DNA from: Mactromeris polynyma | Lineage: Eukaryota > Mollusca > Bivalvia > Venerida > Mactridae | NCBI GenBank assembly: GCA_032209605.1 | Contig: JASFXZ010000001.1 | Span: forward strand, 27,718,619 to 27,782,618 | Length of the DNA stretch: 64,000 nt | Direction of reading: 5' to 3' | In this document: positions 1-11,740 of the stretch, piece by piece | Layout of the letters: each line of letters starts with the position of its first letter | How positions within the stretch are numbered: the stretch's first letter is position 1 | The notes under the pieces: generated by a model | What the model was told of the DNA's origin: nothing | Seen by the model: the letters and a program-made list of their open reading frames with translations, nothing else | Database searches by the model: none | Made by a program: the position numbers and the translations under genes

Positions 1-230
1 ATTGCTTAATTAAGAATTCACATTGAAAGGATGAATAGACGAATAAAGGAAAACCATATGTTTGATACCCCCATTTCAATTTCGTTATGTGGAAGCATTT
101 ATCAACTTTGGACTGTAGCATGTCTACTAGCTTTATTTAAGGGACCCATTGTAGAAGCATGGGTAGCTGTATAAGGTTCAAGTATTAATGCATATTGATA
201 ATTAACATTATAGTTGTAGTGCATGTATTG

Positions 231-683
231 TCAATTACAAAAGTAATTGAAATAAAACATATCAACTTTTTCTTTGAAGGTGTTCCATATATGTTCATTA
301 AAATAAATTGTTTCTCTGTGGTAATCCGATTGACACCATACAAAGAAATCGCACCATTCCAATCCGGTGACAGCTAACTGTGTGAGGACCTGATAGTAAT
401 AGGAATGGTTCCTATTCAGTCTTGGTTGTCCAGTTTCATCTTTCTGCAGATATTTGGCCTCTAGAACGCTTGAAACTTGTGGGCACTTTATTTCTAGAAG
501 GCCAAACATAGGCACCATCTTAGGATTGTACACTTTACGAGCAGGTGTGACTGCTAACCAAGGGCACCAGACTAAGACGCCAGAGGAATACAAGTTGACT
601 TGTCTGTCAACATTTGACTTGTCTGTCAACACACCTGACATACTCTGCTGCAGCCTTTCTTCTGTGAACGATAGCATCTTCAA
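231..683 (-). pseudogene. YqaJ-like recombinase/exonuclease domain exon, probably inactive
   Basis: A 150-codon minus-strand reading frame matches the YqaJ viral-recombinase nuclease fold, which is abundant in bivalve genomes, often next to transposons. The core motif GLLEIKCP supplies the Glu and Lys of the PD-(D/E)xK active site, and the later YYYQVLTQLAVTGLEWCDF stretch is the family's usual C-terminal helix and strand. The segment that normally reads TPDRKVY here reads TPARKVY, so the metal-binding Asp is replaced by Ala and catalysis is probably lost. The start is uncertain: the first in-frame Met codons lie near 675-683 and an upstream exon may be missing. The frame ends at a stop near 231. 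It could be a decayed gene or a transposon-associated accessory. Family assignment is confident; functional status is inferred. Confidence 0.72.
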
Positions 684-689
684 TATACT

Positions 690-2070
690 ACTGGTTTGCT
701 GCTGATCATTCTAACTGTAACAAAATAATCAAACTTAGAATAACTACGGTAATTGCAGAATCATCACTATTTTATCAACTTAGCTAATTAATTTATTATC
801 CTTATCCTGGAGAGGTGGTAAAGACCATTGTAATTTGATTGATTCATTGTTTCACGTAACATCTGCCTCCTAGATTGGCGCCAAACAAACTCGCGTCAAT
901 AGCCTATGTTCATAACGATACTGTCTCTTCAAAAGAGTGTCACACCCTGTGTTTGTATTATCATTCAAGAAGGAATTGTATTCCTACTAGAGAATACCAA
1001 GAACATTGAAGAAAAATTAATTGGAAGGACAATAGAAACAAGTAAGTTGATAGTTGTTATTTCATTAACTACATAGCATGTGTATATATACACCTCAGTA
1101 AAAGTATTTATTTGAAACCTATTTATGTTACTCTGTGGTTGTGTTCTACTGTGTTATCGTGAATGTATAATTACAACAACAAGGTATTAAGTTCAATCGA
1201 ATAATTGTATTGTAATATCTACATTCTACAAAATATAAATATACTTTATCATGTTAAAAGTTACAAGATAATAATATTCACAATTACAACACAATAATAC
1301 AATACAAATACAATGTACATAGACCTCATCAATTACAACCGTAATTACCATTTGCTTAACTATAATACATTGCTTTATATACTGTCCATTTAATTACATG
1401 AATTATTAGATTACCAAACCATGCGTATAGTACATTGCTTTATATACCGTCCATTTAATTACATGAATGATTAGATTACCAAACCATGCGTATGGGTGTA
1501 TACTAACACACACACACACTTTTCACTATATAATTGGCTTTTTAGTATGGTCTGTTTACTACCAGCTTTGACACTATCGAAGATCAGCGCTAAACCCTCA
1601 ACCCCTCGCCCAATACGCTGTGCATGATTCGATTTACGACATTAAGATCAGCGCTAAGCTCTCTAACCCTTGCCCAATATATTTTCTTCAATATTGTGTC
1701 TCTCTACAAGTTTTAGCAGGGTATTTGGTCAAACGTAGTTGGAGATTTTTTATGTGAGGCGTGCCTTTGGGACAAAATGCAGCTATGTCTTAGTTTCAAG
1801 GTGGAGTGTACATCCTGGCGAGCCGACCAGAATCCTGTATGTCAAGAATTAAATGTGTCTGTCTGAGGTCTCCTATAAGACCCCAGTTGGGCGAAATATT
1901 GATAGGTGTATTAGACATGTTGGCAATGTATAAAGTGAACAATAATTACGTGTTATGCACAAACACATTTTTGTAAACAAACTGCATAACTTCAACATTA
2001 TTTCAATGTTAGTTTGCTTCAAACAAATTAACAGAATTGTATACAACATGTACTTGCATTGTCTGTTTTG
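690..2070. other. Non-coding stretch with short tandem repeats
   Basis: I see no convincing exon here. It contains a 65-bp direct duplication (about 1367-1496), a short AC run near 1507-1520, and two diverged copies of a motif containing AAGATCAGCGCTAA (about 1579 and 1647). It may be intron of the MFSD1-like gene that follows. Confidence 0.5.
1367..1496. repeat. Two-copy 65-bp tandem repeat
   Basis: Two adjacent copies begin ACATTGCTTTATATAC at 1367 and 1432 and differ at only a few positions. Confidence 0.8.
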
Positions 2071-2077
2071 TTGCCAG

Positions 2078-2175
2078 GTTACACTAGGACTTGGCTATTC
2101 CATACTGACAGCTACAATATGGCCAATGGTTGCTTACGTAATAGAATTTAAGCATATTGGAAAAGCTTATGGAAT
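2078..2175 (+). CDS. MFSD1-like transporter, exon (third from last)
   Basis: This is an internal exon of a major facilitator superfamily transporter resembling MFSD1, a lysosomal 12-helix carrier. The acceptor is TTGTTGCCAG before 2078 and the donor GTAAG follows 2175, leaving phase 2. The encoded LGLGYSILTATIWPMVAYV is a transmembrane segment in the place of the LGLAYSLxAxxxWPMVA-type helix of MFSD1, and it runs into a loop ending KAYG. It joins in phase with the exon at 2931, giving exactly the spacing between the KAYG and HGYF motifs that I expect for MFSD1. Upstream exons were not found in the window, so this is either the 3' end of a gene with long introns or a partial copy. Confidence 0.65.
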
Positions 2176-2930
2176 GTAAGAACATTATTGTGTGATATTA
2201 TGTTATACAGTAAGTACAAACAAAGTCACTGATGAGTGAATGATTGAAAGTGTTAGATAAGTTTTCCAAAACAGCCAGAAAAAATGTATAACTACTTATT
2301 TTTTAAGAAAAGGCATCTGTACGTGTAAATTTACATGCTCCATTGACATGACATGGTAGGGATATCGAAACAGATGTTTATTTTTGTTAATTTTAATATA
2401 CATGTATATGTAATCTTGAACCATCTGCAATAAAAATATAGACAAATGTTTGGAATGGAACAGTTTTATGTTTTGTTTACTGTTTATACATGAACATATC
2501 AGCCATTCCTGTAGTTACACTGTGGAAACAAGCATTTTCCTTCATCAAAATATCATCATCAGTTTCTGAAAATAGATACATCATATACTTGTGATGTATG
2601 CTGCCGACCCCCTTTGCCTTCATTAGGTTGTAACTCTAATTATAGAAATAAATGCTTCCGTGGGAAAAGGCATATTCACAAAACAGGGCATCCCCACTCT
2701 GACCCCTAGCTTATGAGTGACATCATAATAAGGGGGACACAAACAACATTAAAAAGGAGGGATTGGGGGAAACACTAGTAAACAACAATCCTATGTGGGA
2801 AATGGTTGATGGTAAATGAAAATCAATTGTTTCTTTCATTATCGCAAGATTTTGTTGGTGGTGCTCAGTTTGCTGTAAGACAATGTATGATGAATTGTGA
2901 TAAAAACTTTATAAATCCCTCCCATTTCAG

Positions 2931-3043
2931 AATGATTGCTCTGCTATGCAGTGGTCAAGCCTATGTAGTATACTTAACAGATTATATAGTCGATGTTCAT
3001 GGTTATTTTGTTGTTGAGATATTTTTCCTTGCTTGTATGTTTG
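2931..3043 (+). CDS. MFSD1-like transporter, penultimate exon
   Basis: The acceptor CCCATTTCAG precedes 2931 and the donor GTAAG follows 3043. The phase matches both neighbours (one base completes the previous codon, one base is carried to the next). The exon encodes a short loop and then DVHGYFVVEIFFLACMF, matching the second-last helix region of MFSD1-type carriers (Gly-Tyr-x-x-x-Glu-x-Phe-Phe). The stretch before it (MIALLCSGQAYVVYLTD) fits only loosely, so the gene is either divergent or decaying. Confidence 0.62.
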
Positions 3044-3589
3044 GTAAGTATCTATTATATTGTATAAACTTTTAATTTCTTGTTCATGCTTTTCTTAAAT
3101 ATTGTATAAACTTCATACATGTTCTTCATGGTATCTGCAATCCCGAATCTGACGCCTATACTGGCAGATAACACAGGAAGCAGTCATCAAGAGTGATTAG
3201 TTCAAGTTGTACGAACTTGTTTGACAATCACTTACAATAGACACGTTTAGACTAAACATTCTCTTCCAGTTGTTTTCAATATGTACAAATTACCTGATTA
3301 ATATCTCTCCTGAGTACCATTTCATAAGCAATCATTTGCCTTAAAGCCAAAGGGGATTCTGTGTACGTATAATTATATAATTGCACATTATATAGTTTCT
3401 TTTTAATTTACAAATTGTCACTATTCAGTTTGGCTGTTATCATATTCAGTTGAATGATACTGGCAATTTTGGTTAATATAAATTATTGAATTGATATTTC
3501 AAGGCATGTACGAGTATTTCATGTTATAACAGTACATGTATTATGTCTGTTGATGCAGTTGTATTAAGAGACTATGTATTTGCTTTCAG

Positions 3590-3624
3590 TTGCCATATTT
3601 CTTGGAATATTATTGGTTTATTGA
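3590..3624 (+). CDS. MFSD1-like transporter, terminal exon with stop
   Basis: The acceptor TTTGCTTTCAG is followed by a 35-base exon that completes the split Val codon and encodes VAIFLGILLVY then TGA. This is the last half-helix of the transporter. Compared with MFSD1 the tail after the helix is very short. The gene on the plus strand ends here. Confidence 0.5.
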
Positions 3625-3629
3625 AGATA

Positions 3630-4640
3630 TAAGACCTTTATCATCCTACAAACGGTTTATTTTAATATTCTAGAATAATTCATTCGAAAATTAACATTGA
3701 ACCACATGGATACGACCATCCTCCGAGTAAATAAACATTTCCAACCTTCAAAATAAAATTTCTTCTTTTGAAGACATTTGTAAAAATTTTGACTATCACC
3801 AAATCAATTTCTGATTTGAAAGAAAACTAAATCATTTATCCGTTGAAACTGAATCATTGTAAATGAATGTTACCATGACAAATGCACATTTTAGTAGAAA
3901 CTCAGTATATGTCTGAATATCCATCTGAGCACTGGTGATAAAAGGCTTGATTGCCAATCTGTGTAGATTTTGAGTTCATACTCCGGGAATTTGATGGTTT
4001 TGTGAGAATTCGAAACGGTAGACACGTAGAATGATGAGGTCAAATATCGCAGAGTTCAACAGAATAACTGTAGGAAAATGGCTTTAAACCATTCAACCCT
4101 TTGAATGTATCATAGTAATTTTTTTCTATTACAGATGGATGCTTTAATATTAAAGCTTCAGAAAGGAATAAATATCGGTAATACAATCTGATATTTGAAG
4201 GCCGGATCTCTTTTAGAATTAAAAAAACTGAATATTGACATGAGCTATGATGCGGGATACAATGTACCATATTCTTAGTAAACTATGTAATATAACATAG
4301 ATAATGATGTTATGTGTTTGTGTTTTGAAATAAATATGATAGCAAGTAAAGGACCGGGTGCAATAAGAGGTGTTTTGGCCCCAAATAGTGCGATGGTAAG
4401 TCTAAAACTTATCAAAACTTGTGCAGAGAGTTTGTATCTTTCAATGGTTCCATTCATATCAAATCTGTCTCGAGGCCAAAAACCTTTACATATTACTTTC
4501 AAATTTATAGAACTTATAAACACTGAAAGCAAAACTGTGTTAACACAATTAAGTGGTTACATTTACCAAGCATTGACAGTGAGAATTAATTTAAATTCTA
4601 TTACGTCATACTATTTCCGGGATCAAATGAGATGTGCAGT
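3630..4640. other. Intergenic stretch, no gene seen
   Basis: AT-rich sequence between the MFSD1-like stop and the DIRS element. A possible polyadenylation signal AATAAAA lies near 3751. A 112-codon open frame at 4312-4650 has no recognisable domain and I do not treat it as a gene. Confidence 0.4.
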
Positions 4641-4941
4641 GACCATGTAATAATTCGTCAGTGCGCTGTTGTAACTCGTACAGTGAAGACCTATTCACTG
4701 AGTTGCAACTCGACCGTGACGAGTGTTACTTTCGTCAAACAAGTATTCTTAGGAATACATCTTTATTTATCGAAACTATCTAGGTAGTTTCAATTCCTTT
4801 GATAATTAAAACAATAAAATAAAACTGATATTCGTATTAGTTGTGATTCTGTTCGCAGAAAAATACTGTTGTCGTTAACTAAACAATTGTCGAAAAATTA
4901 CGACACACAGACCAGTAAACACAATTCGCACGTGGTGAATC

Positions 4942-6028
4942 ATGGCGGACAAAGAAGTTCAGATAGCGAAGAATTTCGCGGTTTCGGACGTTTCGTAAGG
5001 TAAAAAGACGTCGACAACTTCTTCAAAATCCCCTGTTGTGAAACCGTGTTGTTCGTCGACCGAAACGACAAATGCATTAACTAGCAAGCCATCCTCGAAA
5101 GTGAGCAGTAGCGGTAATAATCTGAAAGAGGTGTTAGAAATCCTCAAGGTTTTGAATTCTAACGTAAATGCTCAAAATGCTCGACTTGATAAACAAGAAG
5201 GGCGCAACAGTGATTTGGTGAACGGAGATTGGTCTGATGATGGCCACTATGACAATGAAATTGAACTTGATGAATGTGATGAACAGTCCGAAGGTTTTAT
5301 AGACCAAGGTAACCCAGAGACAAAATCTATTTTTAAGAAACTTTCTGACAAGGTTCAATGTAGTGAACAAGTAGACATTGATGTTCACGCAGACTTAGCA
5401 GATCTAGTTAACAGTTCCTTTAGGAATGGGCTGTCTGAGGAAAATTTTGATGAAGTTGTGAAACAGATTCATAGGCCACAAAACTGTGATTCACTGGTGA
5501 AAACTCGAGTAAATCAAGGCATTTGGCGATTGTTAAAGAGCTACACACAAGCTGAAGATTCTAGAATGAGTGCTCTTCAAGGTGTACTGTTGAAGGCATC
5601 GATTAATGTTGTAAAACTTGTTGAAAAACTAGGAACAGCTGAATCAGAACATATAGAATTAGGTACTACAGCTATCGCTCTTCTTAGTCATGCCAACAAA
5701 ATGGTTAACTCAAAACGCAAAGATTTGCATAAATCAGACTTAGACCACAAGTATCATTATTTGACATCGGCGTCCTTGCCCTACACAGATCTTTTGTATG
5801 GGAATGATTGATGTTAACAACAATGTCCGAGAGATTAACAATATGAATCGCATCGGAAAGGCAGCCAGCCGTGGTTTTGGCCCAGTGAGAGGTCAAGGTC
5901 GTGGTCGTAGAGGGTTCAACCCATACTCTTCACGAGGTCGTGGCTTCCGTGGTAGAGGTCGTGGTGGCTTTCAAGCCCGCACAGAATCGTCCTTGACAAA
6001 AAACTCCAAAGTACCACAGAAGAAGTAG
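4942..6028 (+). pseudogene. DIRS gag-like ORF1, one nonsense and one frameshift
   Basis: ORF1 starts at the ATG at 4942 (MADKEVQIAKNF), hits an in-frame TAA at 4996, then is open to 5811. The middle part has an acidic region, a heptad-rich segment (LKEVLEILKVLNSNV) and a helical domain, as in DIRS/Ngaro gag-like proteins. Near 5812 a TGAT duplication shifts the frame; the remaining part continues in the next frame to 6028. It is rich in Arg-Gly (RGRGFRGRGRGG), a likely nucleic-acid-binding RGG tail. No zinc knuckle is seen, which is usual for this group. The stop at 6028 overlaps the start of the RT frame. Confidence 0.75.
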
Positions 6029-6117
6029 ATGAGGTAGGTACTTTTTGTGCTGGTAGATTAAAAGATTATGTTGAAAATTAGAGAAAAATAACAAGTGATG
6101 AAAATGTATTAGATATT

Positions 6118-7286
6118 CATGGTGGCATATCACTGTCACCAGTTAGCATGATAGCGTTCGCGAATAAATTCGTGTTAACCACTTAATTATTACGATAATT
6201 ATCTAGCTATCTAGTTAATATTCGTGATAAATTTTCGGTATGATAAATATAATAAAACTAGAAACAGGCTTGAAAGTGCCCATAACTGCCACCTCTTACC
6301 TTTTTATGATGTATTACACTAGATTTAAGTGGTAACACGAATCTTATCTAGTTGACAACTTATTATGTTACTTAGTAACTCAAATTCGCGAATTTCACTT
6401 AAGATTCGTGTTACCACTTATTTATAAATGCGTTTTTGACTTCTACATGTAAGTGGCAACACGAATCTTATCTAGTTGACCACTTATTATGTTACTTAAT
6501 AGTCAAAAATGAATAAGTGGTAACACGAATCTTAAGTGAAATTCGCGAATTTGAGTTATTAAGTAACATAATAAGTAGTCAACTAGATAAGATTCGTGTT
6601 TCCACTTACATGTAGAAGTCAAAAATGAATAAGTGGTAACACGAATCTTAAGTGAAATTCGCGAATTTGAGTTATTAAGTAACATAATAAGTAGTCAACT
6701 AGATAAGATTCGTGTTTCCACTTACATGTAGAAGTCAAAAATGAATAAGTGGTAACACGAATCTTAAGTGAAATTCGCGAATTTGAGTTATTAAGTAACA
6801 TAATAAGTAGTCAACTAGATAAGATTCGTGTTACCACTTACATGTAGAAGCCAAAAATGAATAAGTGGTAACACGAATCTTAAGTAAAATTCGCGAATTT
6901 GAGTTATTAAGTAACATAATAAGTGGTCAACTAGATAATATTCGTGTTACCACTTACATGTAGAAGTCAAAAACGCCTTTATAAATAAGTGGTAACACGA
7001 ATCTTAAGTGAAATTCGCGAATTTGAGTTATTAAGTAACATAATAAGTAGTCAACTAGATAAGATTCGTGTTGCCACTTAAATCTAGTGTAATACGTCAT
7101 AAAAATGTAAGAGGTGGCAGTTATGGGCACTTTCAAGTCTGTTTCTAGTTGTATGATATTTATCTTACCGAAAATTTATCACGAATATTAACTAGATAGC
7201 TAGATAATTATCGTAATAATTAAGTGGTTAACACGAATTTATTCGCGAACGCTATCATGCTAACTGGTGGCAGTAATATGCCACCA
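6118..7286. mobile_element. Foldback element with long inverted arms and 8-bp target duplication
   Basis: The left end (TGGTGGCATAT from 6120) and right end (ATATGCCACCA to 7286) are inverted copies, and the match continues inward for more than 180 bases on each side. TAGATATT at 6110-6117 is repeated at 7287-7294, an 8-bp target duplication as in hAT-like transposition. The middle is an array of about five 116-bp units. Each unit is itself near-palindromic (AAGTGGTAACACGAATCTTA pairs with its complement at the other end), so the whole element can fold into nested hairpins. It has no gene. It splits the DIRS RT coding region. Confidence 0.88.
6511..7080. repeat. 116-bp tandem, self-complementary repeat array
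   Basis: Units with the core TTCGCGAATTTGAGTTA recur every 116 bases (starts offset 116 near 6503 and 6619, and on to about 7000). Each unit has inverted ends carrying ACACGAATCTTA and TAAGATTCGTGT. Confidence 0.8.
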
Positions 7287-8589
7287 TAGATATTATTGAA
7301 CATTGCCATATTGAATTTATAAAAGGGGAAAACCCTAAAAAATCATATTGTTACAGAAGCAACATTTCACAATCTGAAGAGCAGGTGATCAGTCAAGAAA
7401 TTGAAAAATTATTGGAAATGCAAGTTATTGAGGAAGTTGATCACCATCCAAATGAATATATTTCTTTTGAATCTGCCTTAAAATTGGTAAAACCATATAT
7501 GTTTTTTTGCTAGTACTGATATTAGACATGGGTACTATAGTGTACTAATAGCTATGCAAGATCAAGTAAAATTGAGATTTACTCATCTTGGTAAAATTTA
7601 CCAGTATAGAGCCCTACCGAATGGCTTATCCTGTGCTCCAAAACAGTTCACAAAAATGATGAAGCCAGTTTATGCATCTCTGCGCATGATGGGTCACAAA
7701 AATACAGGTTACATAGATGATTCATTGTTAATGGGTGATACATACCCTGAATGTGAACAAAATGTTCATGACACTGTTAATCTCATGACAGAGTTAGGTT
7801 TTATGATTCATGAAAAGAAATCTGTATTGGTTCCAACAAGAAAAATTACATTCCTTGGAAATGATATTGACTCTGAAAACATGGTTGTAACCTTGCCATT
7901 AGATAAAGTAGAAAAATTAGTCCAAGCATGCACAGATTTGCAAAAACGGCATAAAGCAAAAATTCGCGATGTTGCACACGTTTTAGGTCTCTTGGTATCA
8001 TCCTTTTCGGCTGTTGAGTTTGATCCATCGTTCTATAGAACTATAGAACGTGCAAAAATTCAAGCACTTCAGCACCATGCTGGTGATTATGAGTCGGTTA
8101 TGTTTATCACAGAAAGTATGAAAAATGAACTTGCATGGTGGATTAAAAATCTTGCTCAGCAAGATAGAAAAATAACACATGGAAATCCTGATCTCATAAT
8201 CACCACAGATGCTAGTTCATTTGGATGGGGTGCTGTTTGTGAGAAGGTAAAAATTGGCGGCCGATGGGATGAAACTGATATTAAAAATCATATTAACGTC
8301 TCGGAATTGCTTGCTGCAAGCCATGCTCTTAAATCGTTTTGCAAGACAATATCAAACATACATGTAAAAATATGTTCTGACAATTCATGTACAGTTGCAT
8401 ATGTTTGTAATATGGGTGGAAAAATGGAACACCTTAATAATATTGCAAAACATATGTGGTTCTGGGGCAAAGATAGAGAAATTTGGCTTTCAGCAACCCA
8501 TATTCCCGGTATTGAAAATGAGGCCGATTTTAGCTCAAGACATTTTGTGTTTTCAAAGGCAGTAGATTGTTTTGGATTACCGGAAATTG

Positions 8590-9097
8590 ACATGTTGCTT
8601 CTCGTTTGAACAAGCAACTTAATCGATTTGTTTTATGGAAACCAGATCCAGATGCAGAAGCCATTAATGCTTTTTCTGTGGATTGGAATTGTAAATACAT
8701 ATATGCATTCCCTCCTTTCAGGTTTGTGGCACAAGTGCTTCAGAAATTGAGGCAGGACAAAGCAGATGCCTTACTGGTGGCACCTTTTTTGATAACACAA
8801 AATTTCTATACCAGCATTCTAGAAATGCTGACACACGATCCATTTATTCTGAAAGTCGGACAAAACACATTGAAGTTACCACAAACGTGGAAAGTACATC
8901 CTTTAGTCAACAAACTACATATAATGCTATGCCGCATATCCGGAGATCCTATGAAAAGCGAAAACTATCTGCAAAATCTATCGCTATCATCATGGCGTCA
9001 TGGAGAAAGGCTACACAGAAGCAGTATTCCACGTATATTAACAGATGGGTTCACTTCTGTGGTCAAAGGGAAATTGATCCATTTCAAACCCCTATAG
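8590..9097 (+). pseudogene. DIRS RT polyprotein C-terminal domain
   Basis: This continues the RT/RNase H protein in the next frame after a one-base loss near 8594. It encodes NKQLNRFVLWKPDPDAEAIN, then an AFPPFRF motif and a LLVAPF strand. This is the conserved block found after RNase H in DIRS-type elements, sometimes compared with an adenine-methyltransferase-like fold. It ends at a stop at 9097 and overlaps the recombinase ORF by about 200 bases in another frame, as is usual in these elements. Confidence 0.65.
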
Positions 9098-10637
9098 AAT
9101 ATTGTGTAGAATTTCTTACTGAACTTTATGATTCAGGATTAAGCTATGAAACTTTAAATACAGCAAGAAGTGCTTTGTCAAGTTTATGTAAAAAACAAGA
9201 TGTATATAATTTTGGTAGTCATCCATTAGTTATAAGGTTTCTTACCGGTTTATATAACCTACGTCCAACAAAACCGAAATACAACGAGACATGTTATCTG
9301 AAAACACTAACACCAGTAAAAAATTTGTTATTGAAGATGTTATCTCTAAAACTTGTGATGCTAATTGCTTTGACTCAGGCAAGTCGAAACCATTCTATTT
9401 CTTTGTTAACATTAGATAATGTGAGGAAAGACAGTGAGTCTTATATCCTTCAATATTGTGGGTTGTTAAAACAGTTTAGTAAAGGAAAAGTTAATCCTAT
9501 CCTAAAATTGTTCAGATATGTGCCTGATGGCGACATTTGTGTATATAGTATTATTGCAGAATATATTGAACGAACTAGTAGTCTACGTAATGGTATTAAA
9601 CATTTAATAATCAGTTATATCCCAGCAAGCACGGGCATATCGGCCCAATATCAGCTAACTGATATCTGTTTGTAACATTGGTCCAACATTTCTCCGATAT
9701 TGGACATGTATCGGTGTTGAACTAGTATGTAAATTTTGAATCAGGGTATATGTTTAAATAAATTGTTTATTAATATTCACGTCAAATTCCAGTGTCAAAA
9801 GGTTATAAAATCCTCTTTTATAACATCGTGACCTTTCGATATCGGCCCAACAGCGGTTTGATATCGCGGGTGAGCGTGACTTCACCAATCTTAAAAAGAG
9901 ACTGTATAAAGGTATATAAAGAAGGTCAGTATATTTTCTACTTTTTATTTTTAAAATTTCTAGTGAAAAAAAAGCAACATGGAAAATCATGAAGAGAAAA
10001 TACATTTTACACAATATATTTCTACATTTTTTATTCACTCCATTCAGCCCGGGACTGGTATATATGCCGCCAACCTCAAACGGACATAGATCAAATTAAA
10101 CTGTTTTAAATATCAGGTAATCTCTTAGAAATGTTCTAATTCTATAACTTTTTTATCAGAATAACATTTTTATTCCAGTTTGCAATACATTCTGTTATTG
10201 TACACAGGCAGCATAATGTGCTGGCACAGTTGTTTGCAATTGTCATGTGTTTTCGCGTTTGACTGAAACTTTGAAAGATGAGAATTAACACATAAGAATG
10301 CATCGCTATTTTACCTCGCATGGACAAAATAATATTACTACGTAAGATGAAATATATTACTTTAATAAAGGTTGCTCGAAGTTGTTTATACTTATAGACG
10401 TATAGATAATATTTACAGGGGCGCCAGAATTTATTTCAGATTTGGGCTTACTTGTCCATTTATGTGAAGTGCTATTTGCTAATACACTGTATAATAAATA
10501 TATTGTAAAATCTTGCAAATATTTACTTGTCCATGATTCTTTTTAAATGCAATAACATTTGAAAACTACTGTGCCCGAGTTTATGCTGTGTATTCATATT
10601 AAATAAGTCACAAGCTGGACTACTTCTTATTTTAAGC

Positions 10638-11670
10638 ATGTATTTGGTAATCCTTTTTACTGATGACAATGGGTTGGCGGTAATCCCAGAGAACTGGATT
10701 GATCCAGACGGTACGAAATGTGCATTGTGGCCTCCATACAAGTCATCAAGTAGAATCATGTATGCTGTAAAACTGAAGGAAGTGCCTGGAGAAATAGTCC
10801 CCTTTTTTAACTTAAGAATCTAGATCATGCTTAGTGTAACAGGTAGTCTGAATTACTCTCAACTGCAGCAGAATGCTTTTGTCATAGAACAGCTTAAATA
10901 ATACTGACATAATTTGATTTTGTCTTTTGTCTATATATATATATATAAATATACTTACAGGTAGCATATCTGTCCATGTATGGTGGCCATAATCTAAAGC
11001 AAACCGTGACACGTCTGCTTAAAGAAACGATGTCAAGTCGGTTGGCCGAAAAGTATAACTATCTTGGGAAGAAGGGCAAGCTCCCATATGGATCCTTAAA
11101 AGTTGCCTCTGTTATTTTCAGTAAGTAAACTTGTAATTGATCTTACAGTAGTTAATTTTCACAATACTTTCGGAGCAAAAGAAAGGGGAATACAAAAATG
11201 GCCTTCTACTTACTATGGCAAACATTTTTACAGCCACATTTTTTCTGGCATTATAGAACTTCTAGATTAGTATCCTGGTTTGTCTACTTTGGAAAGTTTG
11301 CAGTTTTCCTGAAAAGGGACCGGAAATAAAAGCTTGTTTTTATCCCCACCGCAGGCAGAGGGATGCTAATTGTTTTGGTCTTGTCCGTTGGTCACATTCA
11401 GAAGTATATTTATTAGGTAAAGCTTTAAGCTAGGTTCGTCATATTTTGTTGAAACTTATTATTTCTGTAGGTCAGTACAGTTGTTATAATCTTATTTGTT
11501 GTTAATTAACAGAATCTGTTCAGAGGAATACCTCAACAAAACAAGCCACTGTGAAAGAATATGAAGACATAGTGAAGGAATGGCTTAGGGGTGCGAAGGA
11601 CAGAGATGGGGGGAGGAAAAAAAGATTTTCTACTGAAACAAATGCAGAAAATGATGCTTCAACCATTTAG
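10638..11670 (+). CDS. DUF4806-domain-like protein gene, three exons
   Basis: Exon 1 (10638-10823) encodes YLVILFTDDNGLAVIPENW and WPPYKSS, the N-terminal module commonly found with DUF4806. Exon 2 (10961-11120, acceptor TACTTACAG, donor GTAAG) encodes YGGHNLKQTVTRLL and AEKYNYLGKKGK. Exon 3 (11513-11670, acceptor TTAATTAACAG) encodes KEYEDIVKEWLRGAKDR and a basic tail to TAG. Together these match the DUF4806 pattern (GG-x-L-K...LGxKGK...xxWL). The donor of exon 1 is not a clean GT site, so the exon 1 boundary is uncertain and the gene may be decaying. Function of the family is unknown; it is a host-type gene inside a transposon. Confidence 0.62.
11335..11430. repeat. Fragment of a dispersed invertebrate repeat
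   Basis: The string TATCCCCACCGCAGGCAGAG followed by TTGTCCGTTGG resembles the common mollusc dispersed repeat beginning with a CCCCGCC...GGGGGAT block. It lies in intron 2 of the DUF4806-like gene. Recognised from memory only. Confidence 0.35.
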
Positions 11671-11740
11671 TTTGACTGTTCTAAACTCCAATACATGTAT
11701 AGTGTTTATACTAGTATTAAACAACAGAGATTGAATTTAG

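Larger units (their letters stand above)
6030..8609 (+). pseudogene. DIRS reverse transcriptase-RNase H, broken
   Basis: The frame opens immediately after gag with VGTFCAGRL and continues across the foldback insertion (6118-7286) into HCHIEF and QVIEEVDHH, the usual DIRS RT lead-in. The first RT motifs are missing: sequence jumps from NEYIS to FESALKLVKP near 7460, and an extra T near 7509 shifts the frame. The rest is open from 7554. It has the fingers/palm helix with ALPNGLSCAPKQF, the catalytic YIDDSLLMGD box and the thumb, then RNase H with Asp in TTDASSFGWG, Glu in SELLAASHAL, Asp in CSDNSCT and the last Asp in ENEADFSSR. A missing base near 8594 ends the frame early at 8609. Confidence 0.85.

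Noticed and set aside
4312..4650. 112-codon open frame before the DIRS element
   Set aside because: No domain, no splice signals and an AT-rich composition like its surroundings; likely chance.
6503..7136. Several identical 60-codon minus-strand frames
   Set aside because: They are only the 116-bp repeat units of the foldback element read through, not genes.
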